Assembly (NCBI GenBank): GCA_902793405.1
Contig: CADBDH010000003.1
Span: forward strand, 30,525-94,524
DNA: 64,000 bases
Direction: 5' to 3'
DNA from: an uncultured Bacteroidales bacterium
Lineage (GTDB): Bacteria; Bacteroidota; Bacteroidia; Bacteroidales; Muribaculaceae
Numbering within the stretch: the stretch's first letter is position 1; every line of letters begins with the position of its first letter. The position numbers and the translations under genes are program-made. The notes beneath the pieces were generated by a model. That model did no database searches, was not told where the DNA came from, and saw only the letters and a list, made by a program, of their open reading frames with translations. This document shows positions 15,534 through 25,244 of this stretch, one piece after another.

Positions 15534-17120
15534 TTACTTTCTCTCGCCGGTAACACGCTCTAGCCAGCTTACCATGCCCCACATCACAGCCATGGCGACG
15601 AGGCAGATAACCAGGAAGACGGCCCAGCACATCCACAGCTTGGGCATCTTGTTGAGCATCACCGGACCAATCCAGATGAACAGGTTGCCCAGTGCGGTAG
15701 CACCCAGCCACAAGCCCTGGCAGATACCCTGCAGGTGCTTGGGAGCAATCTTGGAAACGAACGACAGACCCAGCGGCGAGATGAACAACTCGGCAACGGT
15801 CAGGAAGAAGTAAGTGGCAATGAGTACCCACCACTGCGACTTCATGGCAGCCTGCTGGTCGATGCTCATGGCGCGGAAGACCTCACCATTGGGATAGTCA
15901 TAAGCCATGCTCAGCACTACCAGGAACAGGTAGGCCAAACCGGTGATACCCATACCGATAACGATCTTTCTCGGAGTTGAGATGGCATGGCCGGCCTTGG
16001 CGCGGGCAGCAAAGATCCACATGATGATGGGGGTGAGGAAGATCACGAAGAACGGGTTCACGGCCTGCCAGATTTCGGGAGCGATACTGTCGGTAACGAC
16101 ATAGTCACGCGCGAATACCGACAGTGACTGGCCGTTCTGGTGGAATGACAGCCAGAAGAACACGCAAACACCCAGCACTGCAAACAGGGCAGCCATGCGC
16201 TGCTTGATCTCCTTGGCCATAGCGTGACGCTCCTCGGGGGTGTAGTCGGCAGCGGCAGCGGCCTCCTTCTTGGCGGGAGTCGGGAAAATCTTCTTAAAGG
16301 CGATGAAAATTACCAGCGACAGGAACATGGCGACTACCGAGGCGATGAAGCTGTAGTGAACACCCGTGTTGAACACCTCAAGGTAGCTGTTGCAGGCGGC
16401 ATTCATGTCGCCCAGGTTCAGACCACCCTGGTTCACCTTCTCCATCAGTGCGGTGAGGTTGGTCATCTGCTCGCCGGTCATGCTGGCGGCGTCATTCAGG
16501 TACTGGTGGCACAATGCGGGAAGACCTGCATCATAGACCATGCCCTTGACACCCAGCCACCACTGGCGCAGCAACGGGGCAACGAACGGTGCAATCAGAC
16601 CACCGATGTTGATGAACACATAGAAAATCTGGAAGCCCGAGTCACGGCGCTCCTTGATCTCCTTGATTTCCTCCTCAGACTTGCCCTGGGCAACGGCATC
16701 GGCCTCCATGTTGTCATACATCTGGCCCACGATAGCCTGCAGGTTGCCCTTGAACAGACCGTTACCAAAGGCGATCAGGAACAGAGCCACACAGGTGAAC
16801 ACCAGCAGCCACATGTGGTTGCCGGCCGAGTGGACAACGGGAATGGCAAGCAGCACATAGCCGATAGCCATGATCACAAGACCCCACTGGATGGTGCTCT
16901 TGTAGTTCTGGGTGCGGTCGGCAATGAAACCGCCCACGAGACCCAATACATAAATGCCTGCATAGAAGACGCTGTAGATTACACCGGCAACGCCCTCGTC
17001 AAGGCCAAACTTGGAGCACAGGAACAGCAGTAGCACGGCATTCATGATGTAGTAGCCGAAGCGCTCGCCCATGTTGCTCAACGCGGCAGGGATTAGACCC
17101 TTGGGATGGTTTTTAAACAT
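15534..17120 (-). CDS. POT/PTR2-family proton-coupled oligopeptide symporter
   Basis: The 528-residue paralogue of the neighbouring transporter shows ALSNMGERFGYYIMNAVLLL, GNGLFKGNLQAIVGQMYD, FYVFINIGGLIAPFVAP and VAELFISPLGLSFVSKIAP. A longer periplasmic or cytosolic loop between about residues 190 and 260 (MTGEQMTNLTALMEKVNQGG) distinguishes it from the 511-aa copy. Two diverged copies side by side suggest different peptide preferences or affinities. That is inference. Confidence 0.94.
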   Translation of the reverse strand: MFKNHPKGLIPAALSNMGERFGYYIMNAVLLLFLCSKFGLDEGVAGVIYSVFYAGIYVLGLVGGFIADRTQNYKSTIQWGLVIMAIGYVLLAIPVVHSAGNHMWLLVFTCVALFLIAFGNGLFKGNLQAIVGQMYDNMEADAVAQGKSEEEIKEIKERRDSGFQIFYVFINIGGLIAPFVAPLLRQWWLGVKGMVYDAGLPALCHQYLNDAASMTGEQMTNLTALMEKVNQGGLNLGDMNAACNSYLEVFNTGVHYSFIASVVAMFLSLVIFIAFKKIFPTPAKKEAAAAADYTPEERHAMAKEIKQRMAALFAVLGVCVFFWLSFHQNGQSLSVFARDYVVTDSIAPEIWQAVNPFFVIFLTPIIMWIFAARAKAGHAISTPRKIVIGMGITGLAYLFLVVLSMAYDYPNGEVFRAMSIDQQAAMKSQWWVLIATYFFLTVAELFISPLGLSFVSKIAPKHLQGICQGLWLGATALGNLFIWIGPVMLNKMPKLWMCWAVFLVICLVAMAVMWGMVSWLERVTGERK

Positions 17121-17175
17121 AACTTTGTTTAGGTTTTTGGTTAATATATTAAGTATTTAATGTGTTATTGTCGTT

Positions 17176-17610
17176 TTAACAGCCGCTGTGCTCACGTGCC
17201 TGGAAGGCGATGGCATAGGCCCGCACCTGCTTGACCATCGCCAGCAGGCCGTTGCTGCGGGTGGGGGAGAGGTGCTCCCTCAGGCCGATGCGCTCTATAA
17301 AATACAGGTCGGCGTCGAGCACCTCCTGCGGTGTCGCGCCGTCAAGCACGCGCACAAGCATCGAGATGATTCCCTTGACGATGATGGCGTCGCTGTCGGC
17401 CTGCAGGTGCATCTTGCCATCGATGCAGTCGGCCTGCAGCCACACGCGGCTCTGGCAACCGTCAATCAGGTTGTCGGCCGTCTTGTACTGTTCGTCCAGG
17501 GCTGGCATGGCATTACCCATGTCGATGATGACGCTGTAACGATCCATCCAGTCGTCCAGACCCTCAAATTCCTCAATGATTTCGTCTTGTCGCTCGTTAA
17601 CTGTTGACAT
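17176..17610 (-). CDS. sufE: SufE-family cysteine desulfuration protein
   Basis: SufE accepts persulfide sulfur from the cysteine desulfurase SufS and passes it to the SUF scaffold for Fe-S cluster assembly. The active cysteine lies in GCQSRVWL (Cys52), the family signature. Start at ATG 17610 (MSTVNERQDE, 144 aa) is preferred; the longer frame to 17658 would overlap the promoter box at 17645-17652. No suf genes adjoin it here. The C-terminus ends in Cys, which is unusual but not interpretable. Confidence 0.93.
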   Translation of the reverse strand: MSTVNERQDEIIEEFEGLDDWMDRYSVIIDMGNAMPALDEQYKTADNLIDGCQSRVWLQADCIDGKMHLQADSDAIIVKGIISMLVRVLDGATPQEVLDADLYFIERIGLREHLSPTRSNGLLAMVKQVRAYAIAFQAREHSGC

Positions 17611-17644
17611 GTTTGAAAAAATGGTCTTTTCTTGGTTTAACCTC

Positions 17645-17652
17645 CAAAGATA
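17645..17652 (-). promoter_or_regulatory. Promoter -7 box for sufE
   Basis: TATCTTTG on the minus strand, 35 bp upstream of the ATG at 17610. Confidence 0.5.
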
Positions 17653-17713
17653 GCCCATTTTTTTGAGATAGGCCCCTCTTGAGGTGATAAAAATGCGTTT
17701 TGCGGCAAAAAAA

Positions 17714-17745
17714 CAAGTCCCGTCGGCTTGTCGCCAGCGGGACTT
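17714..17745 (-). terminator. Terminator after the PpiD-like gene
   Basis: CAAGTCCCG pairs with CGGGACTTG, and on the minus strand the hairpin is followed by a T-rich run. It lies 23 bp past the stop codon at 17768. Confidence 0.7.
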
Positions 17746-17767
17746 GATGTCGTCTCATCTATTGGTA

Positions 17768-19849
17768 TCAATAGAATTCGATGAGGTTTTTCTTGATCTT
17801 GGTTGCCTTGGACAGGATACCATAGATGTTGCGCGGGCTGGCAAACATCTGGGCGCCGCGGCTCTGAGCATAGCGCTTGTCCAGCTCTTCCTTCGAGGGG
17901 TTGTAGTTGGACTTCTCCTGCTTAACCACCTGGTAAACGAATACGGCGTTCTCGCCCTTCCAGGGACCCTGCAGGACACCCTGCTTGGCGGCGGCCATGC
18001 GGCCAATCAGACCGGGCTCGTTACCCAGCTTGGGATCGCCGTTACCGGCAAACACGATGTTGACGGTGTCAAGCTGTGCACCCATGGCAGCGGCATAACC
18101 GTTCAGGTCCTTAGCCTTGCCCTGGTACTGCTTGAGCAGGTCTTCACCCTTCTTGTTGTTGCGGATGCGCTTGGTCAGCATCTCCTTGGCCTGCGGGAAG
18201 GTGTAGGGCAGATAACCGTCCTCATAGATTTCGTCGATAGCAACGGCAACCATGACGTTGTTGTTGTCGCTGAAGATGGGCGAAACCATATCCTTCTTAT
18301 TGTCGAACGCCCACTTGATAGCCTTGCGGGTGTCCTTGATACCAGCCTGGCCGAACGAACCCAGACCGAGTTGCGGGGTGCTGGGAACAATCATTGACTC
18401 GACGGCGTTGAAGCCAGCCTTGGCAGCATTGGCCTCAAAGTCCTTGGCGGTCTTGTTCTTGTTCAGGAAGTCCTGGAACTTGTCACGCAGCATCTCGCTG
18501 GTCTTGGTGCTTGCATAGGCGTCATAGGTGACGGTGGCAACCGTGTAGAAAGTCTTGGCGGGCTTCTTGTTGGTCACCTTCATCAGCGTGGCACCCTGGT
18601 CGGCGCTGTTATAGACGAAGTAGGTGTCGCCAGCGTTGGCAATCTTAGCCTTCATCGAGTCGGGAGCGTTGTAGATGCGCTGCCACTCGTTGAGCTTGCC
18701 GTCAACCTTCTGGGCATTGGCCTTCTTGAGCTCATCCAGGCTCTTGCCTGCATTGAGCTGGTCGAGGATGCTCTTCTGGAACTTGGCGTCACCCTGTGCG
18801 ATAACATAGCTCAGCTCTACCGAGTCAAGGCTTACTTCCTTGTTGATGAGCTTGTACATCACGTGGTGGTTGCCAACGGTGCTGTCGCGACGGGTGGTGC
18901 CCACCTCGGCGCTGGTGAACAGGTCACGCACCTTCACGGGCATGTCCTTCTGCACCATCTTGGCAGTATCAATCTGTACGGTACCCAGCAGGCGCACCGA
19001 GTCGATGCCGCGGCCCTTCTGCAAGGCGATATAGGCGGCGTCGGCAATCTTCTGTGCAGCGGCGATATCCTCCTGGCTCGGATCGATGTTGACGGCGATG
19101 TAGTGAATCATGCGCACGTCCTCGTCGGTCTTGAACATGGGTTTGAGCTTCTGCCACTCGGCCTTGAGCTCCTCATCGCTCACGGGATACTTGTCATCGG
19201 CCAGCGATGCATAGTCCTTCTTGGCAAACAGGATGACGTTGGTCATAGCCTCGTCGGCCTGGATCTGGGCACGGTCCAAATCATTGGCCTGCATACAACC
19301 GGCGATCAGGTTCTGCAGCTTGGCGAACTTATATTGCTTGACAATGTCGTTGGTGAGTTTGTTCCACTGGTTGCGCAACTCTGCCACCTGTGCTTCCTGA
19401 ACGCCCTGCTTGCCGGGGTTCATGATGAAGTCATACAACTCGGCGGGAGACTGGGCACCAGCCTGCTGGGCAAACTGCTGCACGGCGGGAGCGGGGGTGG
19501 AACCGATGGTCAGTTCGCTGATCTCCTTGTCGCTGACAGCGATACCCAACTTCTCGTACTCCTGTTCAACGAGAACCTCGTTGATCATGTCGTCCAGGAC
19601 CTGCTGCTGACGGGTAGCGGCGTCAATCTGCTGATTGTTCTGCTGCTGGTCGTTGGCAGCTTCCTGCTCAACACGACGTTGGAAAGCCATAATGTCAATC
19701 TTCTCATTGCCGACTTTTGCGGCTGCGCTGTTGCCTCCGGAACGTCCGATGGCCTCGATACCTACCTCGATAATGAAGGCGAGCAATGCGGCACCGATTA
19801 CAATGGCGAGGATCTTTTTCCTCTGCCTAATTTTCTCTAATGTAGCCAT
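17768..19849 (-). CDS. PpiD-like membrane-anchored periplasmic chaperone/peptidylprolyl isomerase
   Basis: The 693-residue protein has a short cytosolic N-terminus, one membrane segment at about 13-35 (KILAIVIGAALLAFIIEVGI), and a SurA_N-type chaperone region with VGNEKIDIMAFQRRVEQE. A parvulin-like rotamase domain lies in the middle (about 340-450, with TVGNHHVMYKLINKEVSLDS), followed by a second SurA/PpiD-like segment to the C-terminus. Such proteins help outer-membrane and secreted proteins fold after Sec export. That would suit a locus rich in barrels and secreted enzymes. It is transcribed alone, divergently from the TPR gene. Confidence 0.88.
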   Translation of the reverse strand: MATLEKIRQRKKILAIVIGAALLAFIIEVGIEAIGRSGGNSAAAKVGNEKIDIMAFQRRVEQEAANDQQQNNQQIDAATRQQQVLDDMINEVLVEQEYEKLGIAVSDKEISELTIGSTPAPAVQQFAQQAGAQSPAELYDFIMNPGKQGVQEAQVAELRNQWNKLTNDIVKQYKFAKLQNLIAGCMQANDLDRAQIQADEAMTNVILFAKKDYASLADDKYPVSDEELKAEWQKLKPMFKTDEDVRMIHYIAVNIDPSQEDIAAAQKIADAAYIALQKGRGIDSVRLLGTVQIDTAKMVQKDMPVKVRDLFTSAEVGTTRRDSTVGNHHVMYKLINKEVSLDSVELSYVIAQGDAKFQKSILDQLNAGKSLDELKKANAQKVDGKLNEWQRIYNAPDSMKAKIANAGDTYFVYNSADQGATLMKVTNKKPAKTFYTVATVTYDAYASTKTSEMLRDKFQDFLNKNKTAKDFEANAAKAGFNAVESMIVPSTPQLGLGSFGQAGIKDTRKAIKWAFDNKKDMVSPIFSDNNNVMVAVAIDEIYEDGYLPYTFPQAKEMLTKRIRNNKKGEDLLKQYQGKAKDLNGYAAAMGAQLDTVNIVFAGNGDPKLGNEPGLIGRMAAAKQGVLQGPWKGENAVFVYQVVKQEKSNYNPSKEELDKRYAQSRGAQMFASPRNIYGILSKATKIKKNLIEFY

Positions 19850-20235
19850 TTACAATTATTTATATTACGTTATTTCTCTCTTTTTTAGGGCTTTTCGCCA
19901 AATAAACACGCAAAGGTAGTTATTTTTTGCATACCAGCAAAAAACTTGCAATTTTTTCTTGCATTTTCTTCTTTTGGACCCGTTTACGACCCCATTCGGT
20001 GAAAAAGGCGATAGGTAGCGTTAATCTTGGCGTGGCAGCGCTATGGGGCCGCTGACAGGGCGCACGACCGCCAGTGGGGCGCGCATTATATATTTTTAGG
20101 ATAAATTTAGACGTCTGCAACGCGCTATGTGGCAATTTATCGCTACATTTGCAGTTAATATTAATGTGAACGGCATCGGGCGGCCCTGGACAGGGGTGCC
20201 CTAAGTCTGTGGAAATAACAAAGTAACTACAAGAT
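19850..20235. promoter_or_regulatory. Divergent promoter region between ppiD-like and TPR genes
   Basis: The 386-bp gap holds a minus-strand -7 box TACCTTTG (19911-19918) for the PpiD-like gene and a plus-strand TACATTTG (20144-20151) for the TPR gene. The middle (about 19970-20090) is GC-rich without a gene or clear hairpin that I can support. Confidence 0.5.
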
Positions 20236-23200
20236 ATGGCGAATTTAAAGAAAGTCTTATTGTCAGTGCTGGTGGCGGCACCCGTTGTGGCCGTGGCACA
20301 GCCTGGCGTGATGAAGAGTGATGCTGCCGGCTATCTCGAGCGTGGCAGGCAGATGTATGAATCGCACAACTATGCGGGCGCCATCGACCAGCTGGAGCAC
20401 ATGAAGCACTTGCCCAGCGACGCCTCGATGCGCGAACAGGCCGACTATTACATTGCCCTGAGCCGCTTTGAGCGTGGCGAGGAGGAGAGCCTGGCCGCCC
20501 TGCAGCGTTTCATCCAGCAGTATCCCGCATCGACCCTGGCGATGGAGGCCCAGATGAAGGTGGGCAACTACTACTTCTACCGCGGCCAGTGGGAGAGCGC
20601 GCTGTTGAGCTATTCGCTCGTGCGCAACCGCTCGCTGGACCTCAACAGCGATGAGGATCTGGAATACCGCAGGGCCTACTGCAACCTGCGCCTGGGCAAT
20701 TACCGCGAGGCCGAGCGCCAGTACCACGAGCTGGACCGTAGCAGCCGCTATGCCGGTGCCAGCGAGTTCTATAAGGCTTATCTGGATTACGCCCAGGGCG
20801 ACTACGATGAGGCCAGCGCCAAGTTCAGCCGCATCCCGCAGGACAGTGAGCTGGGTTTCCAGTCGCAGTACTATCTGACCCAAATCGAGTATAACAAGAA
20901 ACATTATAGCAATGTCATCGATGAGGGCAAGGCCCTGCTCGATCAGCACGGCAACGACTACTTCGATGCCGAGCTCAACCGCCTGGTGGGCGAGAGCTAC
21001 TATCATCTGGGCAATGACCGCGAGGCGCGCACCTATCTGCGCCGCTATCTCGACAACCCCGAGGGTGAACCTTACCGCACCGCGGCCTATACCATGGGCG
21101 TGCTCGACTATCGCGACGGCAACTATCAGGCCGTGGTCGACAACATGCTGCATGTGACCGACGGCAGCGATGCGCTGGCACAGAGCGCCTACCTGTACTT
21201 GGGCCAGGCCAAGCGTCAGCTCAACGACATCAACGCCGCCAACATGGCATTCCAGCAGGCAGCAATGATGGACTATGACAAGAACGTCAAGGAGACGGCC
21301 TACTACAACTATGCCGTCGGCGTGAGCAAGGGTGCACGCACTCCGTTCGACAAGAGTGTGGACCTGTTTGAGAACTTCCTCAACGAGTACCCCAACTCGC
21401 GTTATAAAGATAATGTGGAGGGCTACCTGGTCGATGCCTACATGAACACCACCGACTACCAGCGTGCCCTCACCAGCATCAACCGCATCAAGAAGCCCGG
21501 TGCCAAGGTGCTCAAGGCCAAGCAGACCGTCCTCTATAACATGGGCGTGCAGGCGCTGGCCAACAACCGCACCAAGGAGGCCGACGAATACTTCAAGCAG
21601 GCCATTGCCGTGGGCGACTATGACAAGACGGCCTTGAACGAGAGCCGCCTGTGGCTCGCCGAGGCCAAGTACCGCGAGGGCGACTACAAGGAGGCAGCCC
21701 GTTATCAGCAGGAGTACGTCAAGGGCACCAGCAAGAGCGATGAGAACTACGGACTGGCGCAATACAACCTGGGCTACAGCCTGTTGAACCAGAACCGCTA
21801 TGCCGAGGCCAAGGCGGCTTTCCAGAATGCCATCGCCAGCAAGCAGCTCTCAAGCGAGTTGGCCGCTAGCGCCTATCAGGGCATCGGCCAGGCTCAGTAT
21901 TACCTGAAGGACTTCAGCGGTGCCCAGTCATCCTATGACCAGGCGCTGCGCCTAGACAAGGGCACCAGTGGCGACTATTCGATGTACCAGAAGGGTATCA
22001 TGATGGGTCTCAACCACCAGTATGCCGACGAGATTGACCAGATGGACGCACTCATCGCGGCCTATCCCAAGAGTGACCTGGCTCCCCAGGCAATGCTCGA
22101 GAAAGGCAACGCACAGGTCCTGTTGGGCAAAAACAATGATGCCCTCAACACCTATGCCGCCCTGTTGAAGAACTATCCCAAGAGCGTCGAGGCCCGCAAG
22201 GGCATGCTGCAGACCGCTCTGGTCAACAAGGAGATGAACAAGGAGGATGCCGCCATCGAGGCCTACAAGAAGGTCATCAAGCAGTATCCCACCAGCGACG
22301 AAGCTCAGGCCGCTGCCGAGGACCTGAAACTCATCTATGCCGACAAGGGTCAGCTGGGTGAATTCAGCAAATTCCTGAGCAGTGTCCCCAATGCTCCCAA
22401 GATTGACGTGAACGAGGTAGAGCGCCTCACCTTTGAGGCCGCCGAGAAGGCTGCCATCGACACCCGTCCCAACATCGACAAGATGCAGCGTTACCTCAAG
22501 GACTATCCTGCCGGCGCCTATGTCGCCAAGGCTAAATACTACATCGCCCGCTACCACTATGGTAAGGGCAACTATAACGAGGCCATGACGGCCATCGACG
22601 AGGCCTTGCAGGGTGGCGGTGACGCTTCCTATGCCCAGGACATTCTGGCCATGCGCAGCGACATCCTCTCGCGGCAGGGCAAGCTGGAAGAGGCGCTCCA
22701 GAGCTATAAGGAGCTGGCCGAGCGCGCTTCGAGCGACGATAACCGCACGCTGGCTCAAATCGGTGCCCTGCGTGTCGCCAAGCAGATGGGCAACTGGAAC
22801 GAGGTGCGCCTCATCTCAACAACCTTGCTGGAACGCGGCGGCCTCACGGCCAACGAGGAGAAGGAAGTAACCCTGGACCGCGCATTGGCACTCGCCCAGG
22901 TGGGCAACACCAGTGATGCCGAGACCGCCTTCAGGGCTCTGGCCAAGGATCCGTCCAACGAATATGGCGCACAGGCAGCTTATGAGTTGGCGCGCATGCA
23001 GTACGAGATGGGCAACCTCAAGGGAGCCGAGCAGACTGCCAACGCGCTCATCGACAAGGGCACGTCCCACTCCTATTGGCTGGCCAAGTGCTTTATCACG
23101 CTGGCCGATATCTGTTACAAGCAGGGTGATGTGGCACAGGCTCGCGAGTACCTGCAGAGCCTCAAGAACAGCTATCCCGGCAAGGAGAAGGACATCTTTA

Positions 23201-23307
23201 ACGAGATTGACTCGCGACTGAACAAGTGGAAGGGCGGAAAGGCCAATACCACGACCAATTCCAGCACGGACAACGGCAAGAAAAAGAGTACCAAGTCTAA
23301 GAATTAA
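20236..23307 (+). CDS. Large secreted TPR-repeat protein
   Basis: The 1023-residue protein begins with a signal peptide (MANLKKVLLSVLVAAPVVAVA) and is almost wholly built of tetratricopeptide repeats, for example AYCNLRLGNYREAERQYHEL and LGYSLLNQNRYAEAKAAFQN. It ends in a Lys/Ser/Thr-rich tail. It should be a periplasmic or outer-membrane-associated scaffold for protein-protein contacts. A beta-barrel gene follows 35 bp downstream in the same direction. Paired TPR and barrel genes are frequent in Bacteroidales, so the two may act together in outer-membrane assembly. No enzymatic domain is seen. Confidence 0.88.
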   Translation: MANLKKVLLSVLVAAPVVAVAQPGVMKSDAAGYLERGRQMYESHNYAGAIDQLEHMKHLPSDASMREQADYYIALSRFERGEEESLAALQRFIQQYPASTLAMEAQMKVGNYYFYRGQWESALLSYSLVRNRSLDLNSDEDLEYRRAYCNLRLGNYREAERQYHELDRSSRYAGASEFYKAYLDYAQGDYDEASAKFSRIPQDSELGFQSQYYLTQIEYNKKHYSNVIDEGKALLDQHGNDYFDAELNRLVGESYYHLGNDREARTYLRRYLDNPEGEPYRTAAYTMGVLDYRDGNYQAVVDNMLHVTDGSDALAQSAYLYLGQAKRQLNDINAANMAFQQAAMMDYDKNVKETAYYNYAVGVSKGARTPFDKSVDLFENFLNEYPNSRYKDNVEGYLVDAYMNTTDYQRALTSINRIKKPGAKVLKAKQTVLYNMGVQALANNRTKEADEYFKQAIAVGDYDKTALNESRLWLAEAKYREGDYKEAARYQQEYVKGTSKSDENYGLAQYNLGYSLLNQNRYAEAKAAFQNAIASKQLSSELAASAYQGIGQAQYYLKDFSGAQSSYDQALRLDKGTSGDYSMYQKGIMMGLNHQYADEIDQMDALIAAYPKSDLAPQAMLEKGNAQVLLGKNNDALNTYAALLKNYPKSVEARKGMLQTALVNKEMNKEDAAIEAYKKVIKQYPTSDEAQAAAEDLKLIYADKGQLGEFSKFLSSVPNAPKIDVNEVERLTFEAAEKAAIDTRPNIDKMQRYLKDYPAGAYVAKAKYYIARYHYGKGNYNEAMTAIDEALQGGGDASYAQDILAMRSDILSRQGKLEEALQSYKELAERASSDDNRTLAQIGALRVAKQMGNWNEVRLISTTLLERGGLTANEEKEVTLDRALALAQVGNTSDAETAFRALAKDPSNEYGAQAAYELARMQYEMGNLKGAEQTANALIDKGTSHSYWLAKCFITLADICYKQGDVAQAREYLQSLKNSYPGKEKDIFNEIDSRLNKWKGGKANTTTNSSTDNGKKKSTKSKN

Positions 23308-23342
23308 TCACCGACATCCTCTATAGCATCACACATTATATT

Positions 23343-25160
23343 ATGAAGAAGATATATATAGCCATGTTGTTGGCCGCGTTTGCCTTTAATGGCATCAACG
23401 CACAAGATAACAAGACCCTGAACAAGGAAATCACTCTGGAGAAGGATATCGCTCCCCTCGAGAAGAAGGCGGTCAAGAAAAACGAGCTCCCCAAGGTGAA
23501 GAAACCCGCTACTACGGGGGCCAAGACACAGTTGGGATACAGCGACCTGACAACGCCCATCGAGGTGCCGACGTCGATACCCACCTTGCTGCCCTACGGC
23601 TACCGCACGGCGCACAACTTCAGCGACAAGCGCGGTTACCTTGACGTGGGTGCGGGCACACAGGGTAACTTCCGTGTGGACTTCGGCTACCGCCTGATTG
23701 ACGATGAGGGCGAGAACCTGAGGGTGTGGTTCAACCACAACAGCACCTGGGCTGGCAAGAACTCGAGCAAAGTCATCGATCTTGACGAGAAACGCGCGAA
23801 GCAGAAGTTCAACGACAATACCCTGGGTGTAGACTACAACCGTTCACTAGGCAAGGGCACGCTCTCGCTGGGACTCCAGGGTCACATTGACATCTACAAC
23901 CACTATGGCGGCTGGAAGGCATTCGGCGGCACTGATGGTCCCGGCACGTGGATAGTCATCCCCGCCCATGACTGGGACAAGGAAAAACAGACGTTCTCCG
24001 ATTTCAACGTGAATGCCGGCTGGAAGAGCCACTTCATGCTGCTCGACAACCCCTTGAAGTATAGCGTTGGTCTCCAGTATGGCCATGCCGCCTATGATAA
24101 GTCCTATTCCGACATTTACAAGCATGGCGCCCACGACAACTGGGGTATCTTGAACCTGATGGGCAGCTATGACATCAACGAGCTCACGACTGCAGGCTTG
24201 GGCATCAAGGGTGAATACCTGAGACGTGGCACCAAGGCCAAGACAAGCATCGATAACGACCTGTTTGACGAGGTGGGCATGATTACGCTTTCGCCTACCT
24301 ATACCATTCGTGGTGACATGTACAAGCTGCAGTTGGGTGTGAATGCTCACATCAGTTTCAGCGACGGTGCGGTTCTGCGCATGTCGCCCAATGTGCGTTT
24401 CAACCTGGCGCTGGTCGACGGCTTCAGCGTGTTTGCAAATGCTTTGGGAGGCAAGAATCTGGGCTATCGTGTTCCCACTCATTACTATAACCTGCGCTAT
24501 GACATGCCGTTGCTGATGTACGGCAGCATCTACACTCCCCTGGATGCTGAGCTCGGTTTCAAGGTGGGACCTTTCCAGGGCCTGAGCGGCAAGGCATCGG
24601 TGGGCTATGCCATCGTCAAGAAACAGCCGGGCATCTGCTACTGGATGTCCTATCCCGAGCAAGCCATGCATATGGGTATGATGTCCACTTACAAAGTCCT
24701 CGATGCCCGCGGCTATTACATCAATGCCGAGGTGACCTATAAGTACCGTTCGCTCATCGAGGCCACTGCAGCCATCAAGTATGCCCCGCATGACAAGGAA
24801 TTGTTCGATAGCGACAAGCACTACAACAACTACAAGATGGGTGTGGACCGCGCCTCCACTGTCGGTAACTTCGACATCAAGATCAACCCGTGGCGTCCAC
24901 TCTCGCTCAACGTCGGTCTCGAGTACCGCGGCGGCCGCATGGCTCTCTTTGACAACACCTTGTATAGCAGTGAAACGGTATATAGGTTTGTCAACATGGA
25001 CGACGTCGTCAACCTGCATGCCGGAGCCAACTACCGCTTGAACAGCAACATCAGCCTGTGGCTCCAGGCACACAACCTGCTCAACCGCCGCTACGACATC
25101 CTCTACGGCATGGGCGCACAGCGCATCGGCTTCATGCTCGGCGGCTCCCTCACCTTCTGA
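23343..25160 (+). CDS. Outer-membrane beta-barrel protein (TonB-receptor-like, no plug)
   Basis: The 605-residue protein has a signal peptide (MKKIYIAMLLAAFAFNGINA), a Lys/Glu-rich segment (about 25-60), then repeated amphipathic beta strands such as GYLDVGAGTQGNFRVDFGYR. It ends with a typical barrel C-terminus in aromatic Phe (IGFMLGGSLTF). The last 60 residues resemble the end of TonB-dependent receptors (SLWLQAHNLLNRRYDILYG), but no plug domain or TonB box is visible. It follows the TPR gene by 35 bp and is probably co-transcribed. The substrate is unknown. Confidence 0.85.
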   Translation: MKKIYIAMLLAAFAFNGINAQDNKTLNKEITLEKDIAPLEKKAVKKNELPKVKKPATTGAKTQLGYSDLTTPIEVPTSIPTLLPYGYRTAHNFSDKRGYLDVGAGTQGNFRVDFGYRLIDDEGENLRVWFNHNSTWAGKNSSKVIDLDEKRAKQKFNDNTLGVDYNRSLGKGTLSLGLQGHIDIYNHYGGWKAFGGTDGPGTWIVIPAHDWDKEKQTFSDFNVNAGWKSHFMLLDNPLKYSVGLQYGHAAYDKSYSDIYKHGAHDNWGILNLMGSYDINELTTAGLGIKGEYLRRGTKAKTSIDNDLFDEVGMITLSPTYTIRGDMYKLQLGVNAHISFSDGAVLRMSPNVRFNLALVDGFSVFANALGGKNLGYRVPTHYYNLRYDMPLLMYGSIYTPLDAELGFKVGPFQGLSGKASVGYAIVKKQPGICYWMSYPEQAMHMGMMSTYKVLDARGYYINAEVTYKYRSLIEATAAIKYAPHDKELFDSDKHYNNYKMGVDRASTVGNFDIKINPWRPLSLNVGLEYRGGRMALFDNTLYSSETVYRFVNMDDVVNLHAGANYRLNSNISLWLQAHNLLNRRYDILYGMGAQRIGFMLGGSLTF

Positions 25161-25183
25161 GAATAGCCACCACAAAAACAAAA

Positions 25184-25225
25184 GGGCGTGGCACGGGATT
25201 ATCTCCCGCGCCACGCCTTGTTTTA
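25184..25225. terminator. Hairpin terminator, copy A of a 42-bp repeat
   Basis: GGGCGTGGCACGGGA pairs with TCCCGCGCCACGCC, followed by TTGTTTTA. The 42-nt segment matches 26729-26770 with one difference. The two copies bracket the ATPase gene. It probably ends both the barrel-gene transcript and the convergent ATPase transcript. Confidence 0.75.
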
Positions 25226-25244
25226 GTTGATGTTGCATCAAAAG

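Noticed and set aside
20263-21762. Long minus-strand frame opposite the TPR gene
   Set aside because: Antisense shadow of an obvious TPR protein with signal peptide; hydrophobic low-complexity composition and no own context.
23847-25241. Long minus-strand frame opposite the barrel gene
   Set aside because: Shadow frame; the plus-strand gene has a signal peptide, beta pattern and aromatic C-terminus.
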